From contig CAWFGV010000005.1 of assembly GCA_963815445.1 (NCBI GenBank), positions 496,001-560,000 on the forward strand: a stretch of DNA of 64,000 bases. Direction: 5' to 3'. A program made the position numbers and the translations under genes. Of the stretch, positions 53,279 through 62,396 are shown piece after piece. This DNA comes from JANLYC01 sp963815445. Lineage in GTDB: Bacteria; Actinomycetota; Actinomycetes; Propionibacteriales; Nocardioidaceae. The notes beneath the pieces were generated by a model. It was not told where the DNA came from and made no database searches. It was given only the letters and a program-made list of their open reading frames with translations. Numbering within the stretch: the stretch's first letter is position 1; every line of letters starts with the position of its first letter.

Positions 53279-54198
53279 CCCCAGCAGCTCCTGACGGGCT
53301 GCTCGTCGTCGACAAGCCAGCCGGCTGGACGTCCCACGACGTGGTTGCGCGCGGTCGGCGCATCACCGGGACGCGCAAGGTCGGCCATGCCGGCACGCTC
53401 GACCCGATGGCGACCGGAGTCCTGCTGCTCGGCGTGGGCAGGGCGACGCGGTTGCTCGGACATCTCGCGCTGTCGACCAAGGGCTATGACGCCACGATCC
53501 GGCTCGGTCAACGCACGATCACCGATGACGCCGAGGGCGAGGTCGTCGAGACTGCCGCCGCCGATGAGGTGACCGACGAGGACATTGCCGCCGCGATCGC
53601 ACGGCTCACCGGCGCAATCGACCAGGTGCCGTCAGCGGTGTCGGCGATCAAGATCGACGGACAGCGGTCGTACGCGCGTGTGCGTGCGGGCGAGCAGGTC
53701 GACATCCCGCCCCGACGGGTAACGGTGTCGGAGTTCAGCCTCTCGTCCCGTCGTCGAGGTGGGGCCGGACTCGTCGACCTCGACGTTCACGTCGAGTGTT
53801 CGACCGGCACGTATGTACGCGCGCTGGCCCGTGACCTCGGCGTGTTGTTGGGGGTCGGTGGCCACCTGACGGCGTTGCGGCGTACGCGGGTCGGCTCGTT
53901 CACCCTGGACCTGGCCCGTCCGCTCGAGACGCTCGAGCAAGGGCCTATCGAGGACTTCGTCGTCCCGTTGGCGGCGGTGGCGCTGGCGCATTTCCCGACA
54001 TACGTGGTGCCGGACGGGCTCGTGTCATCGGTCCGGAACGGGCGCCCGCTGAACGTCGACCTCGGCGTCGCGGGGGAGCCGGTCGCGATGATGACCCTCA
54101 CCGGTGAGTTTGTCGCGCTGTACCACCAGGCCCCCACCGATCCGCAGCGCCCGACCGCGCCCGCGGCGAAACCCATCGCTGTCTTCGCCCCCGCCTGA
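53275..54198 (+). CDS. truB: tRNA pseudouridine(55) synthase
   Basis: The 307-residue enzyme has DGLLVVDKPAGWTSHDVVAR and the catalytic motif KVGHAGTLDPMATGVLLLG with nucleophile Asp at about 43, plus a C-terminal PUA-like region. It makes pseudouridine 55 in the T loop of tRNA. The only fitting start is TTG 53275, overlapping the rbfA stop. It is convergent with ptsH; a double palindrome lies between. Confidence 0.95.
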   Translation: MTPAAPDGLLVVDKPAGWTSHDVVARGRRITGTRKVGHAGTLDPMATGVLLLGVGRATRLLGHLALSTKGYDATIRLGQRTITDDAEGEVVETAAADEVTDEDIAAAIARLTGAIDQVPSAVSAIKIDGQRSYARVRAGEQVDIPPRRVTVSEFSLSSRRRGGAGLVDLDVHVECSTGTYVRALARDLGVLLGVGGHLTALRRTRVGSFTLDLARPLETLEQGPIEDFVVPLAAVALAHFPTYVVPDGLVSSVRNGRPLNVDLGVAGEPVAMMTLTGEFVALYHQAPTDPQRPTAPAAKPIAVFAPA

Positions 54199-54217
54199 CG
54201 TTTCCCTGGCCGTTGGC

Positions 54218-54302
54218 GTTTGCCTTGTGAACAAGCCAGGTGGCTTGTTCACAAGGCAAACACCCCTTGGGGACTGACTCTTTGCCTAGTGAACTAGGCA
54301 AA
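54218..54302. terminator. Two adjacent palindromes, probable bidirectional terminator (copy 2 of a family)
   Basis: A perfect 21-bp inverted repeat spans 54218-54238 and 54241-54261 (TTTGCCTTGTGAACAAGCC core) around GG. A second, TTTGCCTAGT-GA-ACTAGGCAAA, lies at 54281-54302. The first arm pair is nearly identical to the element at 20828-20875, and the DNA between the hairpins is also related, so the whole cassette is repeated. It lies between convergent truB and ptsH, where two-way termination is useful. Confidence 0.8.
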
Positions 54303-54344
54303 CGACGCGGCCACCATGGGCAGGTGCGGTACGACGGGGAAGCA

Positions 54345-54617
54345 TCAGGCGGGGTAGGTCGGGTCGTCCAGGTCGAGCTCGACGAGATCGGCAATGAGCC
54401 GCGCCGCCGCCTCGTCGTCGCTCGCGACAATCACCTCGTCGCCCGACTCAGCGCCGAGGGTCATGATCAGCAGAGCCGAGTCGGCGTCGACCGGCTCACC
54501 GTCCGCGGTGGCGATCGTGACGTCGGCGTCGAGCTCGCCGGCCTTCTCGGAGATGATCGTCGCCGGGCGGGCGTGCAGGCCGACGGATGATCCGACCTTG
54601 ACGGTGAAGCTGGCCAT
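54345..54617 (-). CDS. ptsH: Phosphocarrier protein HPr
   Basis: The 90-residue protein has the HPr active site VGLHARPATII with His15. It accepts phosphate from enzyme I and hands it to sugar-specific EIIA domains. The LLIMTLGAESGDEVIVAS segment and overall length match the family. It is the last gene of the fructose PTS locus, 40 bp after fruA. Confidence 0.97.
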   Translation of the reverse strand: MASFTVKVGSSVGLHARPATIISEKAGELDADVTIATADGEPVDADSALLIMTLGAESGDEVIVASDDEAAARLIADLVELDLDDPTYPA

Positions 54618-54657
54618 GTGGGTTCCTCTCGGATGGATGTCGTCGATGGTGACAGGC

Positions 54658-56734
54658 TCAGACGTGTGCTGCTACAGCCGGGTCGGCTGCGGGTTCGGCG
54701 GCGGACCCCCGGGCCCCTTTCAACGCCACGACACCAGCCGCTGCGACCACCGTTCCGATCACGAGGCTGAGCACGAACCAGAGCACCCCGTCGACCGCGA
54801 ACAGGACGAAGATCCCACCGTGCGGCGCACGTAACTGGACGCCGAACGCCTCAGACAACGCGCCCGTGACGGCCCCGCCGAGCATGACCGGCGGGATGAC
54901 CCGCAGCGGGTCCGCGGCGGCGAACGGGATCGCGCCCTCGGAAATGAACGACGCACCCAGCAACCAGGCGGCGCGCCCGTTCTCCAGCTCAGGCTCGGTG
55001 AACAGCGACGACCGGACGGTTGAGGCCAGCGCGAGGGCCAACGGTGGGACCATGCCAGCCAGCATCACCGCAGCCATGATCTTCAAGTTGGCGGTGTTCG
55101 GGTTGTCCCCGAGGCCGGTGATCGCAAAGACGTAGGCGGCCTTGTTGACGGGACCGCCGAGGTCGAAGCACATCATCAGGCCCAGCACGATGCCCAGGAT
55201 CACGGCTGAGCCGCTGTTCATGTTGTTCAGGCCGCTCTGCAGCTGCTCGGTGATCCAGGCGATAGGACGCCCCGAGAACAATCACCATCAGGCCACCGGC
55301 GATCAGTGTCGTCGCGAGCGGGATGATCACGACCGGCATCAGACCGGCGACGAATCGCGGGACTTTCAGGCTGGCGATCTTCAACGCGATCACCCCGGCC
55401 AGGAAACCGCCCACGATGGCGCCCAGGAATCCGGCGCCGATACCGGGGACGTCCTGGGTGACGGCTCCGGTGCACAGCAGACCGACGATGAACCCCGGGG
55501 CGATGCCCGGCCGGTCCGCGATCGCGTACGCGATGTAACCGCCCAGGGCCGGGACGAACAGCGTGAACGCGGCTTTACCGATGAAGAGGCAAACAGCGCC
55601 GAGATACAGGAAGAAAGGACTGTTGAAGAGCGCACCGTCGACCAGCGGCCCGCTCGGCAGGTTGCCCAGAGAGTTCGTCGTGGCCAGGTTGGGGTCTACC
55701 TGGTAGCCGCCCAGCAGGAACGACAGCGCGATGAGCAGCCCCCCGGCTGCCACGAAGGGGATCATGTAGCTGACTCCGGTGAGCAACGCCGTCCTCGCCT
55801 GGACGAAGACGGACTGATCTCCGGTATCACGTGCGGCTGAGCCGCTCCCGCCGCCGTCGCCCGCAACGCGAGGCGCGGTCGGGTCGTCGGCGGCCGCCAG
55901 GGCTCGGGAGACGAGCTGGTCGGCATCGTGAATGCCGCTCTTGACGCTGGTGGAGATCTCGGGGAGCCCGGCGAACCGTCCCTTGTCGCGCACGCCGACG
56001 TCCGTCGCGAAGATGACCGCGCTGGCCGAGGCGATGACCTTGGGGTCGAGCCGTTCGGCACCGACCGAGCCTTGCGGCTCGACGACAAGCCTGACGCCGG
56101 CCTTCGCACCGGCGGCTTCGAGGGCCTCGGCCGCCATGTAGGTGTGGGCGATGCCGGTGGGGCAGGCCGTGACCGCGACGATCGTCGGCGGCTCGGCCGA
56201 CTGGCGCGCAGCCGGGACCGCCGCTGCGTCCGCGGTCGTTGTCGGGGCGTCCGTGGACTCGGTCCCGCCGGCCGAGGATGCCTCGGGTGCGACAACGGCG
56301 GCCACCAGGCTCACGACCTCGTCGGTGGTCGTCGCCGAGCGGAGGGCGTCGGTGAAGTCCTTCCGCACGAGCGCTCGAGCCAGTTTGGTGAGCAGCTTCA
56401 TGTGTTCCTGGTCGCCGCTGGCCGGCGCGGCGATCATGAAGACCAGGTCGGCAGGCCCGTCCTTGGCGCCGAAGTCGACCGGAGGCGCGAGCCGGGCAAA
56501 CGCCAGCGACGGTGTCGTCACGTGCTCGGAGCGGCAGTGGGGGATGGCCAGGCCACCCGGCATACCGGTCACGGACTTGGCCTCGCGTGCGAAGGCGTCG
56601 TCAGCGAGGCCGGCTGCGTTCGTACTCCGGCCGGCATCGGCGACCAGCCGCGCCAAGGCACGGATGACATCGTCCTTGGCGCCGCCGTAGGTGGCATCCA
56701 ACGCCACCAGCTGGGGGGTGATGAGCTCAGACAC
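54658..56734 (-). CDS. fruA: PTS fructose transporter, EIIABC fusion (frame interrupted)
   Basis: The fused protein carries EIIA (phospho-His in GLAIPHCRSEHV), EIIB (phospho-Cys in VAVTACPTGIAHTYMAAEAL) and the multi-helix EIIC channel (FIVGLLCTGAVTQDVPGIGA; AYVFAITGLGDNP). It imports fructose as fructose 1-phosphate. An extra base in a C run at 55270-55273 (plus strand) breaks the frame after LMVIVLG, which should continue RPIAWITEQLQSGLNNMNSG. The total length, a multiple of three plus one, agrees with a single insertion. The GTG start overlaps the end of fruK by 8 bases. Probably intact in the organism. Confidence 0.92.
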
Positions 56735-57707
56735 GTGGGTTCCTTGTGGGTTGGTCGCTCGATGAGCGGAGGGATGGTTGGGAGACGACGACGCCGTCGC
56801 GGTGGAGGTCGGATTGGCGGGGCATGGTCGAACCGGGCAGCGACGCGGCGGCCGCGCCGTACGCCACCGCCTCGCGGAGCCGGTCGACGGGACCCAGCCC
56901 GCTGAGGTCAGCCAAGAGGTAGCCCGCCAGGCTGGCGTCCCCCGCGCCCACGGTGCTGCGCAGGGTGATCGGCGGCGGCGTGGCGGACCAGGTGCCCTCG
57001 TGACTGACGAGGAGTGCACCCGCGGCGCCCAGCGTCAGAAGAACGGCGCCGACCCCGTCGTCGACGAGACGTCGCGCGGCTTCCACGGCGGCACCAGTGT
57101 CGGACTCGAGACGATCGGGGTCCTCCCCGGTGAGCGAGGCCAGCTCCTCTGCGTTGGGCTTGAGCAGGTCGGGCCGGACCGAGTCGCGGACCGCCGCGAC
57201 CAGGGCCGCACCGGAAGTGTCGACCGCGACGCGTCGCCCGGCGGCATGGAGGTGTTCGGTCAGCTCGGCGTACCAAGCGGTCGGCGCGGACGGCGGGAGC
57301 GATCCACAGAGCACGACCCAGTCGCTGCCGTGGGACCGGCTCAGCAGCCGGTCGCGGAGCTCAGCGAAGACACTGGCTCCGAAGCTGTGCCCCGGGTCGT
57401 TGAACTTCGTCGTCGTCCCGTCTGGCTCGGTGATGGTGATGTTGACCCGTGAAGGTCGCCCCACGGGCACGTTGATGGGGTGGACTCCCGCTTCGACCAG
57501 GCCCTTGACCAGCGGGTCGTCGTCATCGGCCGGGAGTACGGCGACGGCCGGAACACCGGCATGGGCCACCGCGCGGGCAACGTTGACGCCCTTCCCGCCG
57601 GCTTCGTCCCCGACGCTGAGGGCGCGAAAGACCTCCCCCGCCTTGATCGGGGCGTCGATCGACATGGTCCGGTCGATGGAGGGGTTGGCCGTCAGCGTGA
57701 CGATCAT
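56727..57707 (-). CDS. fruK: 1-phosphofructokinase
   Basis: The 326-residue PfkB-family kinase phosphorylates fructose 1-phosphate, made by FruA, to fructose 1,6-bisphosphate. Visible are TLTANPSIDRTMSID, the PfkB motif GDEAGGKGVNVARAVAH, LLKPNAEELASLTG and the catalytic Asp in STVGAGDASLAGYLL. It lies between the regulator and transporter genes and overlaps both, so the three are one operon. Confidence 0.96.
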   Translation of the reverse strand: MIVTLTANPSIDRTMSIDAPIKAGEVFRALSVGDEAGGKGVNVARAVAHAGVPAVAVLPADDDDPLVKGLVEAGVHPINVPVGRPSRVNITITEPDGTTTKFNDPGHSFGASVFAELRDRLLSRSHGSDWVVLCGSLPPSAPTAWYAELTEHLHAAGRRVAVDTSGAALVAAVRDSVRPDLLKPNAEELASLTGEDPDRLESDTGAAVEAARRLVDDGVGAVLLTLGAAGALLVSHEGTWSATPPPITLRSTVGAGDASLAGYLLADLSGLGPVDRLREAVAYGAAAASLPGSTMPRQSDLHRDGVVVSQPSLRSSSDQPTRNPRV

Positions 57708-58474
57708 GCGACGACCACGTCGATATCGAGGGCCTCGAGGGCTCGGACGTCGCTCGGGTCGACGCCGTCGTCGGTGACCACCGCGTCGATCTGGTCCAGC
57801 CGCGCGAACCGGACGAGAGTCTCCTGGCCGAACTTGCTGGAGTCGGTGAGGACGACGACGCGCCTGCCGGCGTCGACCATCGCGGACTTCACCGCGGCCT
57901 CGTCCTGGTCCGGGGTGGTCAGACCGTAGGGCAGGGCCAGGCCGTTGGTGCCGAGGAACGCGACGTCGACGCGAACGTCGGCCAGCGCCGCAAGGGTTTG
58001 CGGACCCACGCAGGCGAGGCTGGCGGTCCGGATCCGCCCCCCGAGCAGCTGTACCTCGGCTGGGTTCGACACCGCCGAGAGCGTCGTCGCCACACCGGCG
58101 GCGTTGGTGACCACGATGAAGCGCTGGTCGGTTGGCAGGGCCGCGGCGAGCCGCTGTGTCGTCGTACCGGCGTCGAGGAGGACACTTCCGCCTGCGGCCG
58201 GCAACAGGTCCAGCGCCGCCCGCGCGATCTTGTCCTTCTGCGTCGTGGCGGCCAGGTCCCGCTCGGCGACGGCCGGTTCGACCGTGGTCAACGCGCCGGC
58301 GGCGACGGCTCCGCCGTGGACGCGGTGGACGAGGCCGTGCCGCTCGAGCAACACGAGGTCGCGCCGTACGGTCTCGGTCGTGACACCGAACGTCTGGGCG
58401 GCGCCGCTGACGCTGACCCGGCGTTCGCGGGCGACCAGGTCTGCAATGGCTTGCTGCCGTTCTTCTGCGTACAC
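57704..58474 (-). CDS. fruR: DeoR family regulator of the fructose PTS operon
   Basis: The 256-residue protein has an N-terminal DeoR helix-turn-helix (YAEERQQAIADLVARERRVS, then GVTTETVRRDLVLLERHGLV) and a C-terminal sugar-phosphate isomerase-like sensor domain (GGSVLLDAGTTTQRLA). It most likely represses the operon and releases DNA when fructose 1-phosphate accumulates. GTG 58474 with GGGAGGGAG upstream is the start; the frame is open for 335 more codons across ptsI, a shadow. It is first in the operon and divergent from ptsI. Confidence 0.92.
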   Translation of the reverse strand: MYAEERQQAIADLVARERRVSVSGAAQTFGVTTETVRRDLVLLERHGLVHRVHGGAVAAGALTTVEPAVAERDLAATTQKDKIARAALDLLPAAGGSVLLDAGTTTQRLAAALPTDQRFIVVTNAAGVATTLSAVSNPAEVQLLGGRIRTASLACVGPQTLAALADVRVDVAFLGTNGLALPYGLTTPDQDEAAVKSAMVDAGRRVVVLTDSSKFGQETLVRFARLDQIDAVVTDDGVDPSDVRALEALDIDVVVA

Positions 58475-58517
58475 GAGCTCCCTCCCTCCCGGATCTGTGG
58501 ATCTGTTGCTTTGATTT

Positions 58518-58546
58518 GTTTTACGCCCGATCTCTTGCGTTGTCAA
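58518..58546 (-). promoter_or_regulatory. Promoter of the fruR-fruK-fruA operon with overlapping DeoR-type site
   Basis: On the minus strand, TTGACA (58546-58541) and TAAAAC (58523-58518) are separated by 17 bp, close to the ideal sigma-70 promoter. The -10 merges into the AT-rich stretch TAAAACAAATCAAAG, a likely FruR-binding region in this GC-rich sequence. The fruR start is about 44 bp downstream of the -10. Confidence 0.7.
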
Positions 58547-58564
58547 GGCGTGAGCGCGTAATCT
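58535..58564 (+). promoter_or_regulatory. Candidate promoter of ptsI
   Basis: TTGCGT (58535-58540) and TAATCT (58559-58564) lie 18 bp apart on the plus strand, about 120 bp before the chosen ptsI start. The -35 overlaps that of the divergent fruR promoter, so one regulator could control both directions. Confidence 0.5.
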
Positions 58565-58685
58565 TTGCCGAGAAAGGCCACACGAAACAACATAGATGGC
58601 AGATGTGGGGCAGGCCGAGCGGGGCATGTCCCCCGAACGGGCACCTCGCCCCGCGAGAGCGATCGCACGGCAGGTGCGAGGCAGG

Positions 58686-60407
58686 ATGGCGAAAACCATG
58701 ACTGATGTCAGCAGCTCCACCCACGACACCTCGACCAGTGAGGTAGCCGGCGTCTCGGGCACCCGGACGGGCACCCCGGTCGTCCCGGGCGTCGCCGTCG
58801 GTCCCGTGATCCGGCCGGCGCCTGGCGTCGATCTGAGCCGGGTCTCCGACCTGGTCTCGGCTGGATCCGACGTGGAGGCCGAGCGCTTCACAACCGCTGT
58901 AGCGGTCGTGGCCGAGCGGCTGCAGGGTCGTGCGGACGCGGCCGTCGGGGTCGCGAAGGAAGTGCTGGTCGCCCAGGTCGGGCTCGTGTCGGACAAGGGT
59001 CTGCGCAAGGCGGTCGACAAGGCGATCGCGGCAGGGTCGTCCGCTGAGGCCGCGACCGTGGCCGGAGTCGAGAAGTTTGCGACCATGTTCGAGCAGCTCG
59101 GGGGCCTGATGGCCGAGCGGACGACAGACCTGCGCGATCTGGGCAGCCGGGTCGTGGCTGAGCTCCAGGGTCTGCCCGAGCCCGGCATCCCCACGCCGGA
59201 CCAACCATCAGTCCTCATGGCGGATGACCTCGCCCCTGCGGACACGGCCGGTCTCGACCCGAGTCGGGTGATCGCGCTGGTCACCCGGCTCGGCGGGCCG
59301 ACCAGCCACACCGCCATCATCGCTCGGCAGCTCTCGATCCCGTGCGTCGTGGCCGCCGACATCGGCGACCTGCCCGTCGGCACGATCGTGCTCGTCAACG
59401 GAGTCACCGGTGAGATCCTGATCGGTCCCGACGAGGCCGAAGCCGCAGCGCTGATCGAAGCAGACCGGCGTACCCGCAAGGCTGCTGAGGCATGGCGGGG
59501 TCCGGGTGCAACCGCGGACGGTGTCCCCGTCGCGATCTACGCCAACGTCCAGGACGGCAAGTCGGCGCAAGCGGCAGCGCAGGGACCGACCGAGGGCGTC
59601 GGGCTCTTCCGCAGCGAGCTGGCCTTCCTGGGGCGTGACGACGAGCCCGGAGTCGAGGAGCAGGCCGACCTGTACGCCGACGTCTTCGCCGCCTTCGGTG
59701 AGCGCAGGGTCGTCATCCGCACGCTCGACGCCGGCTCCGACAAGCCGATGGCGTTCGCCACCCTGCCGGACGAGCCCAACCCTGCGCTCGGCGTCCGTGG
59801 GCTACGACTGTCCTGGAGCAACCCCGGCCTGCTGACGCGCCAGCTCGACGCCATCGCGACAGCTGCCACCCGCACGGGTACGTCGCCCTGGGTGATGGCG
59901 CCGATGGTGGCCACCAGTGCTGAGGCCGAGAGCTTTGCCGCGCAGGTTCGCGACCGCGGCCTCACGCCCGGGGTGATGGTCGAGGTGCCGGCCGCGGCGC
60001 TGCTGGCTTACCGGCTGCTCGAGCACGTCGACTTCCTCTCGATCGGCACCAACGACCTGTCGCAGTACACGATGGCGGCCGACCGGCTGTCCGGAGACCT
60101 GGCCGGACTCACCGACTCGTGGCAGCCCGCGGTCCTACACCTCATCGCGATCACGGCAGCCGCCGGCAAGCAGGCCGGCAAGCCCGTCGGGGTGTGCGGT
60201 GAGGCCGCTGCCGACCCGCTGCTCGCGTGCGTGCTCGCGGGAGTGGGAGTCACCTCGCTGTCGATGGCCACCTCGGCCATCGGGGCCGTCGGCGCCTCGT
60301 TGTCCACGGTGACCAGCGATGAGTGCGCGGCCGCTGCTGAGGCGGCTCTGGGGGCAGCGGATCCGGTCGAGGGCCGCGCGGTGGCGGGAGCGCTTCTCGG
60401 CCGTTGA
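58686..60407 (+). CDS. ptsI: PTS enzyme I (PEP-protein phosphotransferase)
   Basis: The 573-residue protein transfers phosphate from PEP to HPr. It has the active-site His in LGGPTSHTAIIARQL (about H208), GVGLFRSELAFL, the PEP-binding SIGTNDLSQYTMAADR and the C-terminal Cys motif VCGEAAADPLL. Possible starts are ATG 58626, 58686 and 58698; I prefer 58686, preceded by GAGGCAGG. It is divergent from fruR and forms the phosphorelay with ptsH and fruA. It is distinct from the partial enzyme I at the left edge. Confidence 0.95.
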   Translation: MAKTMTDVSSSTHDTSTSEVAGVSGTRTGTPVVPGVAVGPVIRPAPGVDLSRVSDLVSAGSDVEAERFTTAVAVVAERLQGRADAAVGVAKEVLVAQVGLVSDKGLRKAVDKAIAAGSSAEAATVAGVEKFATMFEQLGGLMAERTTDLRDLGSRVVAELQGLPEPGIPTPDQPSVLMADDLAPADTAGLDPSRVIALVTRLGGPTSHTAIIARQLSIPCVVAADIGDLPVGTIVLVNGVTGEILIGPDEAEAAALIEADRRTRKAAEAWRGPGATADGVPVAIYANVQDGKSAQAAAQGPTEGVGLFRSELAFLGRDDEPGVEEQADLYADVFAAFGERRVVIRTLDAGSDKPMAFATLPDEPNPALGVRGLRLSWSNPGLLTRQLDAIATAATRTGTSPWVMAPMVATSAEAESFAAQVRDRGLTPGVMVEVPAAALLAYRLLEHVDFLSIGTNDLSQYTMAADRLSGDLAGLTDSWQPAVLHLIAITAAAGKQAGKPVGVCGEAAADPLLACVLAGVGVTSLSMATSAIGAVGASLSTVTSDECAAAAEAALGAADPVEGRAVAGALLGR

Positions 60408-60572
60408 TCGGCCTGCGCGCCGTGACGGTCGCGGTCGATGTCGCCCCCTGCCGGGTCGACGGCCTGCTGGTCGACCGAACGTGGCAGAGTTTGCCTGCAG
60501 ACATGGGGCCGAGACGCGGCACCACAGCCGTCTTCGCAGACGTGACGGACGCAGCACAGAGGAGCCCAGCGC

Positions 60573-61544
60573 GTGCAGGTGTGGGAGGACGTCTCCGAGG
60601 TCGGTCCCAGCCTCGGACCGACCGTGGTGACGATCGGCAACTTCGACGGTGTGCACCTCGGGCACCGGCACGTGATCCGTCGGGCGCACGAGGTCGCCAC
60701 CGAGCTCGGCGGTTTGCCGGTGGTCGCCGTGACCTTCGATCCTCATCCGTTGCGCGTCCTGGCACCAGATCGCGCGCCGATGCCGCTCACCACGCTCGAC
60801 ACCCGGCTGAGCCTGTTGTCCGAGGCGGGAGCGGATGCCGTGCTGGTGCTCCGGTTCACGCGGGACCTCGCCAACGTCTCGGCCGAGGACTTCGTGACGT
60901 CGTACCTGCTCGACGGTTTGCGGGCGGCCGCGGTGGTCGTGGGGGAGAACTTTCACTTCGGCCATCGCGCCCTGGGGGATGTGGCGCTGTTGAGGCGGCT
61001 GTGCGCCGCACGAGACGTCCGGATCGACGGGCTTAGGCTCGCCGGCGACGGCTCGGATCAGGTCTGGTCATCGAGCTACATCCGCTCTCGGCTGGCCGCC
61101 GGTGACGTGGGCGCTGCTGCCGAGGCGCTGGGCCGCCCGTTCGTTGTCCGCGGCGTGGTCGTGCAGGGACAGCAGCGGGGCCGCGAGCTCGGTTACCCCA
61201 CCGCCAACGTTCCGGTCGCGACCTCGGTCACCGCCGTGCCCGCAGATGGTGTGTATGCCGGTTGGCTGCGTCGGCTCGACGAGACGGGTGAGCCCTACCT
61301 GCCGGCAGCGATCTCGGTCGGGACCAATCCCACCTTCCACGACACCGATCGTCGGGTCGAGTCATACGTGTTGGACCGCGACGACCTGGAGCTGTACGGA
61401 GTCGAGGTCGAGGTGGTGTTCGTCGACTTCCTGCGGGGAATGGTGACGTTCGACGCCGTGGACGACCTACTTGTCCAGATGGCCGCGGACGTGGATCGTG
61501 CGCGCGAGCTGCTCGTCTCACCCCCGTCGCCCACCCCCAGCTGA
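60573..61544 (+). CDS. ribF: Bifunctional riboflavin kinase / FAD synthetase
   Basis: The 323-residue enzyme makes FMN and then FAD. The N-terminal adenylyltransferase half has TIGNFDGVHLGHRHVIRRAH and FTRDLANVSAEDFVTSYLLD; the C-terminal kinase half has GRELGYPTANVPV and VEVVFVDFLRGM. GTG 60573 has AGAGGAG upstream. In actinobacteria ribF usually follows truB closely; here the PTS locus separates them, and rpsO does not follow. The 165 bp upstream hold no gene or clear signal. Confidence 0.96.
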   Translation: MQVWEDVSEVGPSLGPTVVTIGNFDGVHLGHRHVIRRAHEVATELGGLPVVAVTFDPHPLRVLAPDRAPMPLTTLDTRLSLLSEAGADAVLVLRFTRDLANVSAEDFVTSYLLDGLRAAAVVVGENFHFGHRALGDVALLRRLCAARDVRIDGLRLAGDGSDQVWSSSYIRSRLAAGDVGAAAEALGRPFVVRGVVVQGQQRGRELGYPTANVPVATSVTAVPADGVYAGWLRRLDETGEPYLPAAISVGTNPTFHDTDRRVESYVLDRDDLELYGVEVEVVFVDFLRGMVTFDAVDDLLVQMAADVDRARELLVSPPSPTPS

Positions 61545-61649
61545 CCCGGGCCCACCCGTTCACGCGTTCTTAACGCGTAGCGGCTGGTGTTGACCGCCAT
61601 ACAGGCGCACACTGGAACGATCCTCCAAACGACTTGTCGGGGTGATCAC

Positions 61650-62321
61650 ATGAGACGCCGTACTCCGCTCGTACCCAACAGCGTGCCGGTGCTGGCCGCC
61701 GGGAAGCACCGGAGACCACAGTCGGGGGCATGCTTCATGGAGTATGCCTCCTACCTCGCCGGTGAGCGGTTCTCCGACCATCCGGCGTGCACGCATCCAC
61801 TGCTCGCCTCACTGGCTCGCAACGTCAACGACCACCTCTCCGACGAGGCGAGGCAGCGGATCGTGCCGTTGATCCATCGCGTCGTCGGGCTGACGGGTGA
61901 CGACCACCTGATCGCTCCTGCGCTGTCGATCCAGGCCGCCACGACAGCGATCCCAGTCGCCGCGTACGAGCACCAGAAGGCGCTCGTGGTCGGGCTGCTC
62001 CGCGCCCTGCGCGAGCTCGAGGACCAGCGCGGTGAAGAGGCGGCGCGATTGCGGGCGCTCGCCACGAACGGGCTCGAGTTCTGCCCGTCGGCGACAGCTT
62101 GGGCGCAGCAGTTCGTGGCGCGGCCGTGGGGTCGTGGACAGCACTTCAACCGAGCAGCCCCGCACGTCATCAACCTGGCGGTCGTGAGTACGGCGGAGTC
62201 GCCGGACGCCGACGAGCTCCTGTGCGGGCTGCTCGAGACCGCGGTGGCTGAGACTGAGTTGCTCGTGGGCGCCGCGACCCCCGATGTTGCCACCGCGCCG
62301 GCGGTGCGGGAGCACGCCTGA
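61650..62321 (+). CDS. Hypothetical protein with a conserved-looking Cys/His segment
   Basis: I do not recognise the family. The 223-residue protein begins MRRRTPLVPNSVPVLAAGKH and has a striking stretch around residues 28-50, ACFMEYASYLAGERFSDHPA then CTHPLLASLARNVND, whose Cys and His residues could bind a metal. The rest is helical, with LVVGLLRALRELEDQ as one amphipathic helix. There is no signal peptide or membrane segment. ATG 61650 is preceded by GGGGTGATCAC; the frame opens at 61587. It follows ribF by about 105 bp. Confidence 0.65.
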   Translation: MRRRTPLVPNSVPVLAAGKHRRPQSGACFMEYASYLAGERFSDHPACTHPLLASLARNVNDHLSDEARQRIVPLIHRVVGLTGDDHLIAPALSIQAATTAIPVAAYEHQKALVVGLLRALRELEDQRGEEAARLRALATNGLEFCPSATAWAQQFVARPWGRGQHFNRAAPHVINLAVVSTAESPDADELLCGLLETAVAETELLVGAATPDVATAPAVREHA

Positions 62322-62396
62322 CCTGTGGCGATGACCGGTCCTCCGGTGCTTGGCCGTTAGCCTGACGGCCATGCCTCAGTCGCCGGGCCGGTCAGA

